Origin: Pseudomonadota bacterium
GTDB taxonomy: Bacteria > Pseudomonadota > Gammaproteobacteria > Pseudomonadales > Azotimanducaceae
Length of the DNA stretch: 56,915 bases
Direction of reading: 5' to 3'
Assembly: GCA_022571415.1 (NCBI GenBank)
Contig: JACZXW010000005.1
Span: 1 to 56,915, forward strand
The position numbers and the translations under genes are program-made. The notes below the pieces were generated by a model that had not been told where the DNA came from, did no database searches, and worked only from the letters and a program-made list of their open reading frames with translations. Below are positions 6,519 to 15,977 of the stretch, piece after piece. The stretch's first letter is position 1, and each line of letters starts with the position of its first letter.

Positions 6519-7904
6519 GAGAAGCTTTCCGGGATTCATAATTCCATTGGGATCAAATACCAGCTTAAGTGAACGCATCAACTCGATCTCCTCCTTGGAA
6601 CGAGAGAAAGACAGATGTTCTTTCTTTAGCAGGCCGACACCATGTTCAGCGGAAATGCTGCCATTAAATTCGGCCACTATGCCGAGTACCTGCTGACTGA
6701 CGCTTTCACATTCAAGTCTGAAATCCCCTGTTTCCCATGCTTCCGGTTTCAGGATGTTCAGATGCAGGTTGCCGTCACCGATGTGGCCAAACCAGACAAC
6801 CTCAAAATCCGGACAGGAATCATTGACGATCCTTTCAACTTTGCTCAAAAACTCAGGCACCTGGGATACTCGCACTGAGATATCGTTTTTGTACGGAGAA
6901 AAAGGCGTTATGGATTCTGAAATCGCTTCCCGGTAACGCCACAGGTTTGCATTTTGTTGTTCACTCTGGGCGAGGACCCCATCCACTGCCCATCCAGCTT
7001 GCATACTGGATTCAAACGCCTGTATGGCAGCTTCAACAGACACTGGGTCGCTTTCATATTCCAGAAGAACATAGTTTGCTGACGTATTTACAAAGGGGCG
7101 TGATATTCCCAACCGATTTACGACATGACTCAAAGCGCTATCGGAAAAGAATTCAAATGCCGTTAACGTAACTTTTCGTTTATATTCTTCCAGGATGGAA
7201 ATCGTATCCGTCATAGCAGGGACTGCAAGCAAGACAACAGCCAGGGACTTCGGAAATGAGGTTAACCTTAATGTCGCCTCGACCACCAGACCGAGGGTTC
7301 CTTCCGAGCCAATAAACAAATGCCTCAGATCATAACCCGTCGCATTCTTTACGAGAGCATGGTTGAGGTCAAGGCACTGCCCGGCACCTGTAATGACTTT
7401 AATTCCCGCCACCCAATCCCTGCTCAGGCCGTATCGCAAGACCTTGATGCCTCCCGCATTGGTTGCGATATTGCCCCCGATCTGACTCGATCCCGAGGAG
7501 GCAAAGTCCACCGGATAGTACAGGTCTTTTTTACGCGCATAGTCTTGCAGGGTCCTGGTGATCACTCCGGCTTCGAGCGTTACCGTCTGATCAATGGCAT
7601 TGAATGACAAAATTCGATTCATCCTGTCAAAGCTGATGACGATCTCGCCGTTACAGGCCACCGCGCCACCGCTCAATCCAGTACGGCCTCCGGATGGCAC
7701 CAACGCCAGGCGTTCGTCGTTGGCGTACCTGACAATCTCAGTAAGCTGAGAAATATTCCGTGCGAAGATGACAGCGGATGGGGCAGGATTAAAGTAACGG
7801 GTGCAGTCCTGGCCATAGTTCTCAAGGGAACCTGAATCCGTGAGCAGGTTATCCGAACCGGCGATCTGCCGCAGCCGCTGCAGTTGAACATCGTTAAGCA
7901 CCAA
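6510..7904 (-). CDS. FAD-binding oxidoreductase, D-2-hydroxyglutarate dehydrogenase-like
   Basis: The 464-residue protein is a VAO/PCMH-fold flavoenzyme. The N-terminal FAD-binding domain contains PSGGRTGLSGGAVA, QIGGNIATNAGG and FIGSEGTLGLV, and the C-terminal FAD-oxidase domain has HIGDGNLHLNI and SAEHGVGLLKKEHL. Close families are D-2-hydroxyglutarate, D-lactate and glycolate (GlcD) dehydrogenases, which pass electrons to quinone or electron-transfer flavoprotein. The length and the GHIGDGNLHLN motif fit D-2-hydroxyglutarate dehydrogenase best, but substrate is not proven. The start is TTG at 7904 (a GTG follows directly). It lies 30 bp after fba on the same strand. Confidence 0.85.
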   Translation of the reverse strand: MVLNDVQLQRLRQIAGSDNLLTDSGSLENYGQDCTRYFNPAPSAVIFARNISQLTEIVRYANDERLALVPSGGRTGLSGGAVACNGEIVISFDRMNRILSFNAIDQTVTLEAGVITRTLQDYARKKDLYYPVDFASSGSSQIGGNIATNAGGIKVLRYGLSRDWVAGIKVITGAGQCLDLNHALVKNATGYDLRHLFIGSEGTLGLVVEATLRLTSFPKSLAVVLLAVPAMTDTISILEEYKRKVTLTAFEFFSDSALSHVVNRLGISRPFVNTSANYVLLEYESDPVSVEAAIQAFESSMQAGWAVDGVLAQSEQQNANLWRYREAISESITPFSPYKNDISVRVSQVPEFLSKVERIVNDSCPDFEVVWFGHIGDGNLHLNILKPEAWETGDFRLECESVSQQVLGIVAEFNGSISAEHGVGLLKKEHLSFSRSKEEIELMRSLKLVFDPNGIMNPGKLLPA

Positions 7905-7934
7905 GGGTGTGTCCGATAAATCGACCTGCCGGTC

Positions 7935-8993
7935 CTATGTAGTATCCAGCGCCCCGGAGAGATACCGCGTTGCCATCGCATCGAGTGATATCGGCTTTAT
8001 GCGCGAGGCATTCCCCGTGGTGCCAAAGGCCTCATATCGACCGATCACAATTTCCTTCATCGCCTTGAGAGATTCACTGAAGTATTTCCTGGGATCAAAT
8101 TCAGCTGGATTGTTCGCCAGGTACCTGCGAATGGAACCGGTTGACGCAAGTCGTAAATCCGTGTCGATATTGACCTTACGCACTCCATGCTTGATCCCCT
8201 CCTGTATTTCCTCCAGCGGTACACCATAGGTTTCGGGAATTTCTCCGCCGTTTTCGTTGATGACTTTAAGCCAATCCTGCGGAACACTGGAAGAACCATG
8301 CATCACCAGGTGTGTATTAGGCAATCGCTTATGTATCTGTTTTATCCGGTCGATGTCGAGGATATCCCCAGTGGGTGGCCGCGAAAATTTGTAGGCGCCA
8401 TGGCTGGTGCCTATGGCAATCGCTAACGCATCACAGCCGGTTTGTTCGATAAAATCCACGGCCTGATCGGGATCGGTCAACAACTGGTCCATGGTAAGGG
8501 TACCTTCTGCACCAACTCCATCCTCTTCTCCAGCCTCTCCGGTTTCCAATGACCCAAGACAGCCCAGCTCACCTTCAACGGTGACACCACAGGCGTGCGC
8601 CATGTCCACCGTGCGTTTAGTGACCTCCACGTTGTATTCATAGCTGCCAGGTGTCTTCTGGTCCTCCAACAGCGACCCGTCCATCATGACCGATGAAAAA
8701 CCGAGCTGGATTGAACGCTGGCAGACATCGGGAGACGCACCATGGTCCTGGTGCATGACGACTGGAATATCGGGGAATTCCTCTATCGCCGCCAGTATCA
8801 GATGACGCAGGAAAATAGGACCGGCATATTTTCGTGCGCCCGCGGAAGCCTGCACAATAACCGGGCTATCTGTCTCCTGCGCCGCCTCCATGATGGCACG
8901 CATTTGTTCAAGATTATTCACGTTAAAGGCCGGGATACCGTAGCTATTTTCCGCCGCGTGATCCAATAATTGCCGCATACTCACTAATGCCAT
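7935..8993 (-). CDS. fba: Class II fructose-bisphosphate aldolase (Calvin-cycle subtype)
   Basis: This zinc enzyme joins glyceraldehyde-3-phosphate and dihydroxyacetone phosphate (and related sugars) for gluconeogenesis, glycolysis or the Calvin cycle. The 352-residue sequence has zinc-site motifs VMHQDHGAS, the [11 protein letters not shown] segment, GTSHGAYKF and [10 protein letters not shown], plus [12 protein letters not shown] near the C-terminus. Length and motif order match the longer proteobacterial subtype (TIGR01521). AGGAG stands six bases before the ATG. A MITE-like repeat lies between this gene and pgk upstream. The subtype name does not prove autotrophy; no RuBisCO or phosphoribulokinase is visible. 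Confidence 0.93.
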   Translation of the reverse strand: MALVSMRQLLDHAAENSYGIPAFNVNNLEQMRAIMEAAQETDSPVIVQASAGARKYAGPIFLRHLILAAIEEFPDIPVVMHQDHGASPDVCQRSIQLGFSSVMMDGSLLEDQKTPGSYEYNVEVTKRTVDMAHACGVTVEGELGCLGSLETGEAGEEDGVGAEGTLTMDQLLTDPDQAVDFIEQTGCDALAIAIGTSHGAYKFSRPPTGDILDIDRIKQIHKRLPNTHLVMHGSSSVPQDWLKVINENGGEIPETYGVPLEEIQEGIKHGVRKVNIDTDLRLASTGSIRRYLANNPAEFDPRKYFSESLKAMKEIVIGRYEAFGTTGNASRIKPISLDAMATRYLSGALDTT

Positions 8994-9012
8994 ATTCGTC
9001 TCCTATTTCTTA

Positions 9013-9168
9013 GGAACGTCCGTTTAAGCTCTATTTCCGCCATAACCGCGTCAGAGTCGTACTCAAAAATTTGTTAACTCAACACATGTTAACAAATTAT
9101 CTACCTGCACCTCTTCCTTGGCTTGAAGAACAGTTCTGACGAAAATATCCTCTCAATCAGACGTTCCC
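9013..9168. repeat. MITE-like dispersed repeat, copy 2 (inside the pgk-fba gap)
   Basis: About 156 bp with end repeats GGAACGTCCG and AATCAGACGTTCCC. It contains a perfect 11-bp stem (AATTTGTTAAC / GTTAACAAATT) with a 9-base loop at about 9068-9099 and the nested CGTCAGA / TCTGACG pair. Most of the interior matches copy 1 at 3896-4067. It fills almost the whole space between the pgk stop (9173) and the fba ribosome-binding site, so it would be transcribed within the operon as a long hairpin. Confidence 0.75.
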
Positions 9169-9172
9169 TTAT

Positions 9173-10345
9173 TTACTTTCGTGCACATGCTTCCAGCATT
9201 GCAACTGCAGGTAATGTCTTACCTTCTACGAATTCCAGGAAAGCGCCTCCACCCGTCGAGATGTAAGAAACCTTATCCCGTATACCAAATTGATCAATTG
9301 CCGCCAAGGTATCACCACCTCCCGCCAGTGAAAATCCCTCATTCCCGGCGATACTCAAAGCCAATTCCCTTGTGCCCGCAGCGAACTGCGGCATCTCAAA
9401 AACACCTACCGGACCATTCCAGATGATGGTCGCCGCATCCGCGATAAGTTTACCTATCGTTCTCGACGTCTCCGGGCCTATATCAAGCACCATATCAGTC
9501 TCGTCAATATCTGCCACAGCTTTAATAACAGCGTCACTCGCATCTGTCATATCGGTGGCAACCACGACATCCGTTGGAACGGGGATATTGACCCTTGACA
9601 GCAGACCGGCGGCAGTCTTCAGCAGATTCGGGTCAAACTGGGACTTACCAACATTGATACCGGTGGCAGCAAGGAAAGTATTGGCAATTGCTCCTCCTAC
9701 AATCAGGCTGTCTGCCTTGCCTGCCAGCGCATCAAGTGCTTTAAACTTGGTAGATACCTTGCTGCCACCCACGATGACAACGATCGGATGCGCAGGATTA
9801 GCAAGCGCCTTGCCCAGCGCCGCCAGTTCCGCGGTCAGTAAAAACCCGGCGCAGGCCACTGGCGCAAATCGTGCGACGCCTGTCGTTGACGCTTGCGCCC
9901 TGTGTGCAGTTGCAAACGCATCCATCACGAACACGTCACATAAGGCCGCCAGTTTCTTCGCCAGCTCAGGATCATTCCTTCGTTCACCTTCATTGACCCT
10001 GATGTTTTCAAACAGCACAAGATCTTCACTGCCCCATTCAAACCCGCCAAGGTAATCATCCACCAGACGGACTTTCAGGCTACTTAACGCTTCAATTCTC
10101 CTGGCGACCGGTGCAAGGCTCATTCCTGGTTGGGAAATGGCCGGCTTGCCTTCTTCTGGACGACCAAGATGAGACATGACCATCAACTTCGCACCCGCGG
10201 CACAGGCGTATTCTATCGTCGGCAGCGCCGCGATAATTCTCGCATCACTGGACACCTTGTCATTCGAAATCGGTACATTCAGGTCTTCGCGAATCAAAAC
10301 CCGTTTCCCGCAAATATTAAGATCCTTGAACTCGATCACTGCCAA
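9173..10345 (-). CDS. pgk: Phosphoglycerate kinase
   Basis: Pgk transfers phosphate between 1,3-bisphosphoglycerate and ADP. The 390-residue protein has the N-domain substrate loop (IREDLNVP), SHLGRP, and GGSKVSTK. Its C-domain has nucleotide motifs WNGPVGVFE and AGGGDT and ends with [10 protein letters not shown]. Length is normal. The first start codon is TTG at 10345, four bases after the tkt stop; a GTG six bases further (10339) has better spacing to an AGGT sequence. It follows transketolase and precedes aldolase, but the gap/epd and pyk genes that often sit in this cluster are missing. Confidence 0.95.
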   Translation of the reverse strand: MAVIEFKDLNICGKRVLIREDLNVPISNDKVSSDARIIAALPTIEYACAAGAKLMVMSHLGRPEEGKPAISQPGMSLAPVARRIEALSSLKVRLVDDYLGGFEWGSEDLVLFENIRVNEGERRNDPELAKKLAALCDVFVMDAFATAHRAQASTTGVARFAPVACAGFLLTAELAALGKALANPAHPIVVIVGGSKVSTKFKALDALAGKADSLIVGGAIANTFLAATGINVGKSQFDPNLLKTAAGLLSRVNIPVPTDVVVATDMTDASDAVIKAVADIDETDMVLDIGPETSRTIGKLIADAATIIWNGPVGVFEMPQFAAGTRELALSIAGNEGFSLAGGGDTLAAIDQFGIRDKVSYISTGGGAFLEFVEGKTLPAVAMLEACARK

Positions 10346-10349
10346 CGAC

Positions 10350-12368
10350 CTATAGGATGCCGTTTACTGCCGCTACTACAGCGTCGGGCGTAATTCCGAA
10401 GTGCTGCATGACTGCTGCCCCGGGCCCAGACTCGCCGAAGCTGGTCAGCCCTACTACATCCCCGTCAAGCCCCACCCATTTACGCCAGTAGTCCACCTGA
10501 CTTGCTTCAACTGCTACCCTGGCCCGGATAGCGTCTGGAAGGACAGTTTGCCTGTAATGTTCATCCTGACTTTCAAACACATCGGCACTGGGCATGGATA
10601 CAACCCGAACGGGCGTGCCGGATTGTGAAAGTGCCAGCGCCGCCTGCATGGCAACATCAACTTCTGAACCTGTAGCAATGATAATTGCCTTTAGCGCCTC
10701 GGCGGGTTCAAACAGGATATATGCGCCTCGTTGAATTTCATCCAGGCTTCCATGTCTGTCCTGGTGTGCGATTCCCTGGCGCGTAAACACCAGAGCCGTG
10801 GGTCCGGACCGTCTTTCTATTGCAGCTTTCCAGGCCACAACGGTTTCAACCGTATCACAGGGTCGCCAGACGGACATATTAGGCGTCGAGCGAAGATTGG
10901 CAAGCTGCTCAACGGGCTGATGGGTTGGACCGTCTTCGCCCTGACCAATGGAATCATGGGTATAGACCAGGATGTTGCGGATACCCATCAGCGCCGACAT
11001 CCTGGTCGCGTTGCGCGCATATTCCATGAACATCAGGAATGTACCGCAAAACGGGAGTAATCCTCCATGCAGGCTGATGCCATTACAAATGGCCGTCATA
11101 CCAAATTCACGCACACCGAAATCGATATAGTTACCCGCAGCATCGTCTCCAGTGATCGTCTGGGCTGCAGGCCAGCGTGTATTGTTGGAACCTGACAGGT
11201 CTGCAGAACCGCCAATTAACTCCGGCAGAAAGCTGGCCAGTTCACGAATGACGTCTGCCGATGCATTTCTGGAAGCGATACTCTTTCCCTCTTCATCGGT
11301 TTTAAGCAACAGGGCCTGCATCCGTTCCTGCCAATCATCAGGAAGATCTCCCTTGATCCGACGTTCAAATTCAAGTGCGAGTTGCGGAAACTTCTGAGCA
11401 TACTCCGTAAATTGTTGCTGCCATACATTCTCATTTTCCGCGCCTTTGCCGCGACAATCCCAGCCTTCATATATTTCGTCCGATATCTCGAATGGTTCAA
11501 GTTCCCAGCCAAGCGCCGCACGCGCGCCAGCAACCTCTTCCTCTCCCAGAGGTGATCCATGGCTCGCCGCTGTGCCTACCTTGTTCGGTGCGCCAAAGCC
11601 AATCTGGGTTTTGCAGCAAATAATGCTCGGCTGGTCTATCGCGTTCTTGGCAGCCCCAATGGCAGATGCAATTGCCTTGGGATCGTGGCCATCAACCGCA
11701 TCAATCACATGCCATCCATAGGCGTCGAATCTTTTTGCGGTATCGTCAGTAAACCATCCGTCCACCTTGCCATCGATGGAAATACCATTGTCATCGTAGA
11801 TACAGATGAGTTTCCCTAACTGCAGTGTGCCAGCCAGGGATGACACCTCATGGGAAATGCCTTCCATTAGGCAACCGTCCCCCACGAACACATAAGTATG
11901 GTGATCGACGATGGCGTATGCATTACCCGACTCGTCAGTCTGGTTGAACCTGGCGGCAAGCACCTTCTCGGCAATTGCCATGCCCACGGCATTGGCCAAT
12001 CCCTGCCCTAGCGGGCCAGTGGTGGCCTCAACACCAGGGGTATCGCCATACTCCGGATGGCCTGGCGTCTTCGAGCCAAGCTGCCGGAAATTTTCCAACT
12101 GCTGCATAGACAGGTCATAACCCGTCAGGTGAAGCAACGAATACAGCAACATGGAACCATGCCCGTTGGAAAGGACAAACCTGTCCCGGTTGCTCCAGTT
12201 CGGATTAACGGGATTGTGTTTCAGGATATCTGTCCACAATACCTCAGCTATATCCGCCATGCCCATGGGGGCGCCGGGATGACCACTTTTTGCCTTCTGG
12301 ACCGCGTCCATCGTTAGCGCACGAATGGCATTCGCCCTGGTCTGTCTGGAGGGCTGTCGTGAACTCAT
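10350..12368 (-). CDS. tkt: Transketolase
   Basis: Transketolase moves two-carbon units between ketoses and aldoses with thiamine diphosphate in the pentose phosphate pathway. Key features are [12 protein letters not shown] near the N-terminus, the ThDP/metal motif [12 protein letters not shown], the catalytic Glu in [10 protein letters not shown], and the [17 protein letters not shown] substrate motif. From the ATG at 12368 it has 672 residues, the usual length; an upstream in-frame GTG at 12380 is less likely. It is the first gene of a minus-strand operon with pgk and fba and is divergent from metK, with a perfect hairpin in the shared upstream region. Confidence 0.95.
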   Translation of the reverse strand: MSSRQPSRQTRANAIRALTMDAVQKAKSGHPGAPMGMADIAEVLWTDILKHNPVNPNWSNRDRFVLSNGHGSMLLYSLLHLTGYDLSMQQLENFRQLGSKTPGHPEYGDTPGVEATTGPLGQGLANAVGMAIAEKVLAARFNQTDESGNAYAIVDHHTYVFVGDGCLMEGISHEVSSLAGTLQLGKLICIYDDNGISIDGKVDGWFTDDTAKRFDAYGWHVIDAVDGHDPKAIASAIGAAKNAIDQPSIICCKTQIGFGAPNKVGTAASHGSPLGEEEVAGARAALGWELEPFEISDEIYEGWDCRGKGAENENVWQQQFTEYAQKFPQLALEFERRIKGDLPDDWQERMQALLLKTDEEGKSIASRNASADVIRELASFLPELIGGSADLSGSNNTRWPAAQTITGDDAAGNYIDFGVREFGMTAICNGISLHGGLLPFCGTFLMFMEYARNATRMSALMGIRNILVYTHDSIGQGEDGPTHQPVEQLANLRSTPNMSVWRPCDTVETVVAWKAAIERRSGPTALVFTRQGIAHQDRHGSLDEIQRGAYILFEPAEALKAIIIATGSEVDVAMQAALALSQSGTPVRVVSMPSADVFESQDEHYRQTVLPDAIRARVAVEASQVDYWRKWVGLDGDVVGLTSFGESGPGAAVMQHFGITPDAVVAAVNGIL

Positions 12369-12424
12369 AAATACTCGCACTAGTTGGAATTTTCGGCGCT
12401 ATTCTCTCTTAGCTTCCTGCAATC

Positions 12425-12450
12425 ATCAATGAGAAAGAGCTCTCATTGAT
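12425..12450. promoter_or_regulatory. Perfect inverted repeat in the tkt-metK divergent region
   Basis: ATCAATGAGA and TCTCATTGAT form a perfect 10-bp stem around a 6-base loop, midway between two divergent starts. No T-run follows, so it is more likely an operator or 5' UTR hairpin than a terminator. No S-box, SAM or SAH riboswitch consensus was recognised near it. Confidence 0.4.
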
Positions 12451-12581
12451 AATGAAGAACCTAACGGGAAACCTTGAAACGAATTGAACTTCATCTTGAA
12501 GTAATATCACCAGGCCGGTTACTGGGCAATCATTCCTGATGCCGGTAGACTTGCAAAGTTTTGGGCATCAAGCGAATCACT

Positions 12582-13739
12582 ATGGCTGCAACCACTAGCT
12601 TTACATCAGAATCCGTATCTGAGGGTCATCCCGATAAAATGGCCGACCAGATTTCAGATGCCATTCTCGATGCCATCATCGCTAAAGATCCCAACGCCAG
12701 GGTTGCCTGCGAGACGCTGGTTAAAACCGGCATGGTAGTGGTGGCAGGGGAAATCACCACGGATGCCTGGGTCGACCTTGAGGAAGTCTGCCGTGGGGTT
12801 ATCCTCGACATAGGCTACAACAGTTCAGACGTCGGCTTCGACGGGGCATCCTGCGCGATCATCAATGTCATCGGCAAGCAATCTCCGGATATCGCAATGG
12901 GGGTAGACGAAGCAAAAGATCATGAGCAGGGGGCGGGAGACCAGGGGCTCATGTTCGGCTATGCCTGTGACGAAACCGACGTGCTGATGCCTGCTCCCAT
13001 TACCTACTCGCACCTGCTGGTCAAGAAACAGGCGGACATGAGGAAGAGTGGAAAGTTACCTTTTCTGCGTCCTGATGCAAAGAGCCAGATTTCTTTCAAA
13101 TATAATGAAAACGGCGTTCCCATCGGTATCGACACGGTCGTGTTTTCTACCCAGCACGATCCCGATATTTCCCAGAAAGATCTTCATGACGCGGTGATGG
13201 AGCACATCATCAAGCCGGTACTACCCGCAAACTGGTTGCATGCGGGCACCCGATATTTCATTAATCCTACCGGTAAATTTGTGATCGGGGGTCCTGTTGG
13301 AGATTGCGGATTGACCGGCAGGAAAATCATCGTGGATACTTATGGCGGTATGGCGAGACACGGCGGCGGCGCCTTTTCCGGTAAAGATCCGTCGAAGGTA
13401 GATAGAAGTGCGGCATATGCAGTTCGGTATGTGGCCAAGAATATCGTTGCTGCCGGTCTGGCGAGTAAATGTGAAATACAGGTTTCCTACGCTATTGGTG
13501 TCGCGGAACCCACCTCCATCAATATCGACACATTCGGTACCGGGAAAATTCCAGAAACAGATATAGAAAAGGTAGTTCGCGAGAACTTTGATCTGCGACC
13601 TAAAGGTCTGATTGACATGCTCAACCTGAAAAGACCCATCTACAGAAAAACTGCAGCATATGGTCATTTCGGCAGGAACGATGAGGATTTTACCTGGGAG
13701 AAAACCGATAAAGCAGAGACCCTAGCAAAGGCACTCTAG
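12582..13739 (+). CDS. metK: S-adenosylmethionine synthetase
   Basis: MetK makes S-adenosylmethionine from methionine and ATP. The 385-residue product shows [15 protein letters not shown] with the catalytic His, [33 protein letters not shown] and the phosphate loop [12 protein letters not shown] longer frame begins at TTG 12561, but the family start is the ATG at 12582 ([11 protein letters not shown]). metF follows after 16 bp and then rsmE, giving a small methyl-group-metabolism operon: SAM supply, methyl-THF supply and an SAM-dependent rRNA methyltransferase. Confidence 0.96.
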   Translation: MAATTSFTSESVSEGHPDKMADQISDAILDAIIAKDPNARVACETLVKTGMVVVAGEITTDAWVDLEEVCRGVILDIGYNSSDVGFDGASCAIINVIGKQSPDIAMGVDEAKDHEQGAGDQGLMFGYACDETDVLMPAPITYSHLLVKKQADMRKSGKLPFLRPDAKSQISFKYNENGVPIGIDTVVFSTQHDPDISQKDLHDAVMEHIIKPVLPANWLHAGTRYFINPTGKFVIGGPVGDCGLTGRKIIVDTYGGMARHGGGAFSGKDPSKVDRSAAYAVRYVAKNIVAAGLASKCEIQVSYAIGVAEPTSINIDTFGTGKIPETDIEKVVRENFDLRPKGLIDMLNLKRPIYRKTAAYGHFGRNDEDFTWEKTDKAETLAKAL

Positions 13740-13755
13740 TGAAACTCCAGCCCGC

Positions 13756-14601
13756 ATGAACTCTCAATCCCAGTTCGACAAGCGTTTTAGTTTCGAATTT
13801 TCCGCACCAAAAAATGAAAACGCGATTAAGAAATTAAAGAAAGTCTATAAACGGCTTTGCGAATTCAACCCGCATTTTTTTTCCGTCACCTATGGCGCAG
13901 GTGGCTCTACCAAGACAGGAACCAAACAGGCGGTCATGGATATCAACAGTGCTGGCAGCGAAGTTGCGCCACACGTTTCCTTTGGCGGCGACTCTCCCGA
14001 AAAAATCGAACACCTTATCCAGGAATATAAAAACGCTGGTGTGAAACGTATCATAGCGCTTCGTGGTGATATTCCATCAGGTATGGGTTTTTCAAGCAAC
14101 ATGGTTCATGCCGATGAACTGGTGACTCTCATCCGGGATAAAACGGGTGATCATTTTCACATTGACGTTGCCGCGTATCCAGAAATTCATCCCGAGTCCA
14201 CGAGCGTCGCATCGGACCTAAAGTACTTCAAACGGAAAGTGGATGCCGGCGCTGATAGCGCCATTACCCAGTACTTTTATAATGCCGATGCCTACTTTCG
14301 ATTCGTAGACGCGTGCAAAAAAATGCATATCAACATCCCCATCGTCCCGGGCATCATGCCAATCACGAATTACAGGGGGCTGGTACGCTTCTCAAACAAT
14401 TGTGGCGCGGAAATCCCAAGATGGATTGTCCAGCACTTGCAAGCCTACGAAAATGACCCGGACAGCCTTAAATCATTCGGTGATGAGGTAGTGACCAATC
14501 TCTGCCGGAGGTTACTTGATGGCGGGGCTCCCGGTATTCATTTCTATACTTTGAACCAGTCACTGCCAACCATTCGAATTTGGCGCAACCTCGGACTCTA
14601 G
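13756..14601 (+). CDS. metF: Methylenetetrahydrofolate reductase
   Basis: MetF is a flavoprotein that reduces 5,10-methylene-THF to 5-methyl-THF for methionine synthesis. The 281-residue sequence starts with RFSFEFSAPKNE (catalytic Glu in the FEF segment), then VTYGAGGST, ALRGDIPSGM, and the HPESTS and QYFYNADAY segments typical of the TIM barrel. The C-terminal end GIHFYTLNQS is also standard. The length matches bacterial MetF without the eukaryotic regulatory domain. It lies 16 bp after metK and 4 bp before rsmE, consistent with one transcript. Confidence 0.95.
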   Translation: MNSQSQFDKRFSFEFSAPKNENAIKKLKKVYKRLCEFNPHFFSVTYGAGGSTKTGTKQAVMDINSAGSEVAPHVSFGGDSPEKIEHLIQEYKNAGVKRIIALRGDIPSGMGFSSNMVHADELVTLIRDKTGDHFHIDVAAYPEIHPESTSVASDLKYFKRKVDAGADSAITQYFYNADAYFRFVDACKKMHINIPIVPGIMPITNYRGLVRFSNNCGAEIPRWIVQHLQAYENDPDSLKSFGDEVVTNLCRRLLDGGAPGIHFYTLNQSLPTIRIWRNLGL

Positions 14602-14605
14602 TCTA

Positions 14606-15334
14606 ATGGCAATACATGTACCCAGGTTGTTTACCGACCATCATCTGGGCATTGGCAACAATGTAATCCTATCCGGGAAAACTGCACATCACATACAGCA
14701 TGTCCTTCGCGAAAAATTAGGGAACCCTCTCATTTTATTTGATGGCCTGGGTGGAGAATACACTTGCACTATTATCAGTATCGGGCGCCGTGAAGTTGAA
14801 GTAAACATCAACGGCCACGACCCAGCGAACCGGGAATCGGCACTCAATATCACGCTCGGCATTGCAATCCTCAAACGCGAGGCAATGAATACTGCCGTGA
14901 GACAAGCAGCTGAACTTGGGGTGACAAGCATCATTCCCGTGGAAACCGACAATACCAGTGTTACCCGTGTCCAGTTTGGCAAACGCCGGGAAAACTGGCT
15001 GCGAGTCATCCAGTCAGCTTGCGAGCAGAGCGGGCGTACGATGTTGCCAACATTGCATGAGGTGGTTGCCTTCGATCAGTGGATCGAGCTTGCCAAGGGT
15101 GACTTGAAGTTACTCGCTTCACCCCTCGCAGGGACTGGAATCAAATGCATTGTGTCAGTGCCGAAATCTATCAGTCTGTTGATCGGGCCAGAAGGCGGCA
15201 TCAGCGGAAGTGAAGAGCAACGAGCCCTGGATGCTGGATTTGTGCCTGTGTCACTGGGAAGCAGAATCCTCCGTGCGGAAACTGCGCCTATCGCTCTTCT
15301 ATCGATCATGCAGTATCGCTGGGGTGATTTCTGA
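14606..15334 (+). CDS. rsmE: 16S rRNA (uracil1498-N3)-methyltransferase RsmE
   Basis: RsmE methylates U1498 in 16S rRNA of the 30S subunit using SAM. The 242-residue protein has an N-terminal PUA-like domain (TAHHIQHVLRE, LILFDGLGGEYT). Its SPOUT C-terminal domain carries the knot motifs LLIGPEGGISGSEE and LGSRILRAETAPIALLS. Length fits the family. The gene begins four bases after metF. It is followed by about 90 bp without a gene and then the convergent chpC gene. Confidence 0.95.
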   Translation: MAIHVPRLFTDHHLGIGNNVILSGKTAHHIQHVLREKLGNPLILFDGLGGEYTCTIISIGRREVEVNINGHDPANRESALNITLGIAILKREAMNTAVRQAAELGVTSIIPVETDNTSVTRVQFGKRRENWLRVIQSACEQSGRTMLPTLHEVVAFDQWIELAKGDLKLLASPLAGTGIKCIVSVPKSISLLIGPEGGISGSEEQRALDAGFVPVSLGSRILRAETAPIALLSIMQYRWGDF

Positions 15335-15426
15335 TCGGGTGTCGTTGGTTTCTGGACAGGATTTTCTGCCAACTAGCCGTTACCCGCACACTCTTTGCCT
15401 GAATCCAGTCAAGAATCAGCGGGTAC

Positions 15427-15882
15427 TTATGCAATCAAAATGTTTTGAAGCGCTGCCTCTACATAATCAAGATCTGGGATCGAGATGATGTCATCTTCAA
15501 AGCGTATTCTGACTGTTTCAGTTTTCTCGGGTACCTCCCCCGTCTCAAACAACATCTCGGCGGTTAATTCCACCAGCCTCGGTCTCGTTTGGGCGACCAT
15601 GGCATGATATGGCAAATCTTCCTGGTTATTCAGCCCTCTGATAATAACGAGAGACGCCGAGGACACACTGGCTAACGAAAAACTGGCACGTTCTACCGTT
15701 AACATTTCAAAAGACGAGACGGGCACCTGAACGCCTCGCCAACCCAGCAAACCAAGAAACCAGTCGGGCGTACCTTCTACTCGCTGCAAGGGTTCATAGG
15801 GAATAATCTCCGCTACTGTCGATTGCGGCAACAGAATCCCCTGCTTTTGCATAGCAATGATATAGGTTGGTAATGTTGTCAT
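15427..15882 (-). CDS. chpC: ChpC-type CheW-like adaptor protein
   Basis: The 151-residue protein is a CheW-domain adaptor (GILLPQSTVAEIIPY, PDWFLGLLGWRGVQVPV, DIISIPDLDYVEAAL). It lies downstream of chpA as in the Pseudomonas Chp locus, where ChpC is thought to connect additional receptors to the ChpA kinase. It is a second CheW-like protein besides PilI at 24331. The 95-bp gap to chpA contains two short hairpins (GGCGGG-T-CCCCGCC and TGATGC-GG-GCATCA) that might limit readthrough. The receptor it serves is not identified here. Confidence 0.85.
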   Translation of the reverse strand: MTTLPTYIIAMQKQGILLPQSTVAEIIPYEPLQRVEGTPDWFLGLLGWRGVQVPVSSFEMLTVERASFSLASVSSASLVIIRGLNNQEDLPYHAMVAQTRPRLVELTAEMLFETGEVPEKTETVRIRFEDDIISIPDLDYVEAALQNILIA

Positions 15883-15977
15883 CGAACGGCCTGGCGGGTC
15901 CCCGCCCTGATGCGGGCATCAATTAGGCTAATTCCTTCGTTACTGGTCGTTTTCATCATCTGATTCTGGTTAAGGAG

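Noticed and set aside
9372-10055. 227-codon open frame antisense to pgk
   Set aside because: Shadow of a high-quality pgk gene; product is Ser/Ala-rich low complexity with no family motif.
12380-12581. SAM or SAH riboswitch upstream of metK
   Set aside because: None of the conserved core sequences of known SAM/SAH riboswitch classes was recognised; only a simple hairpin is seen.
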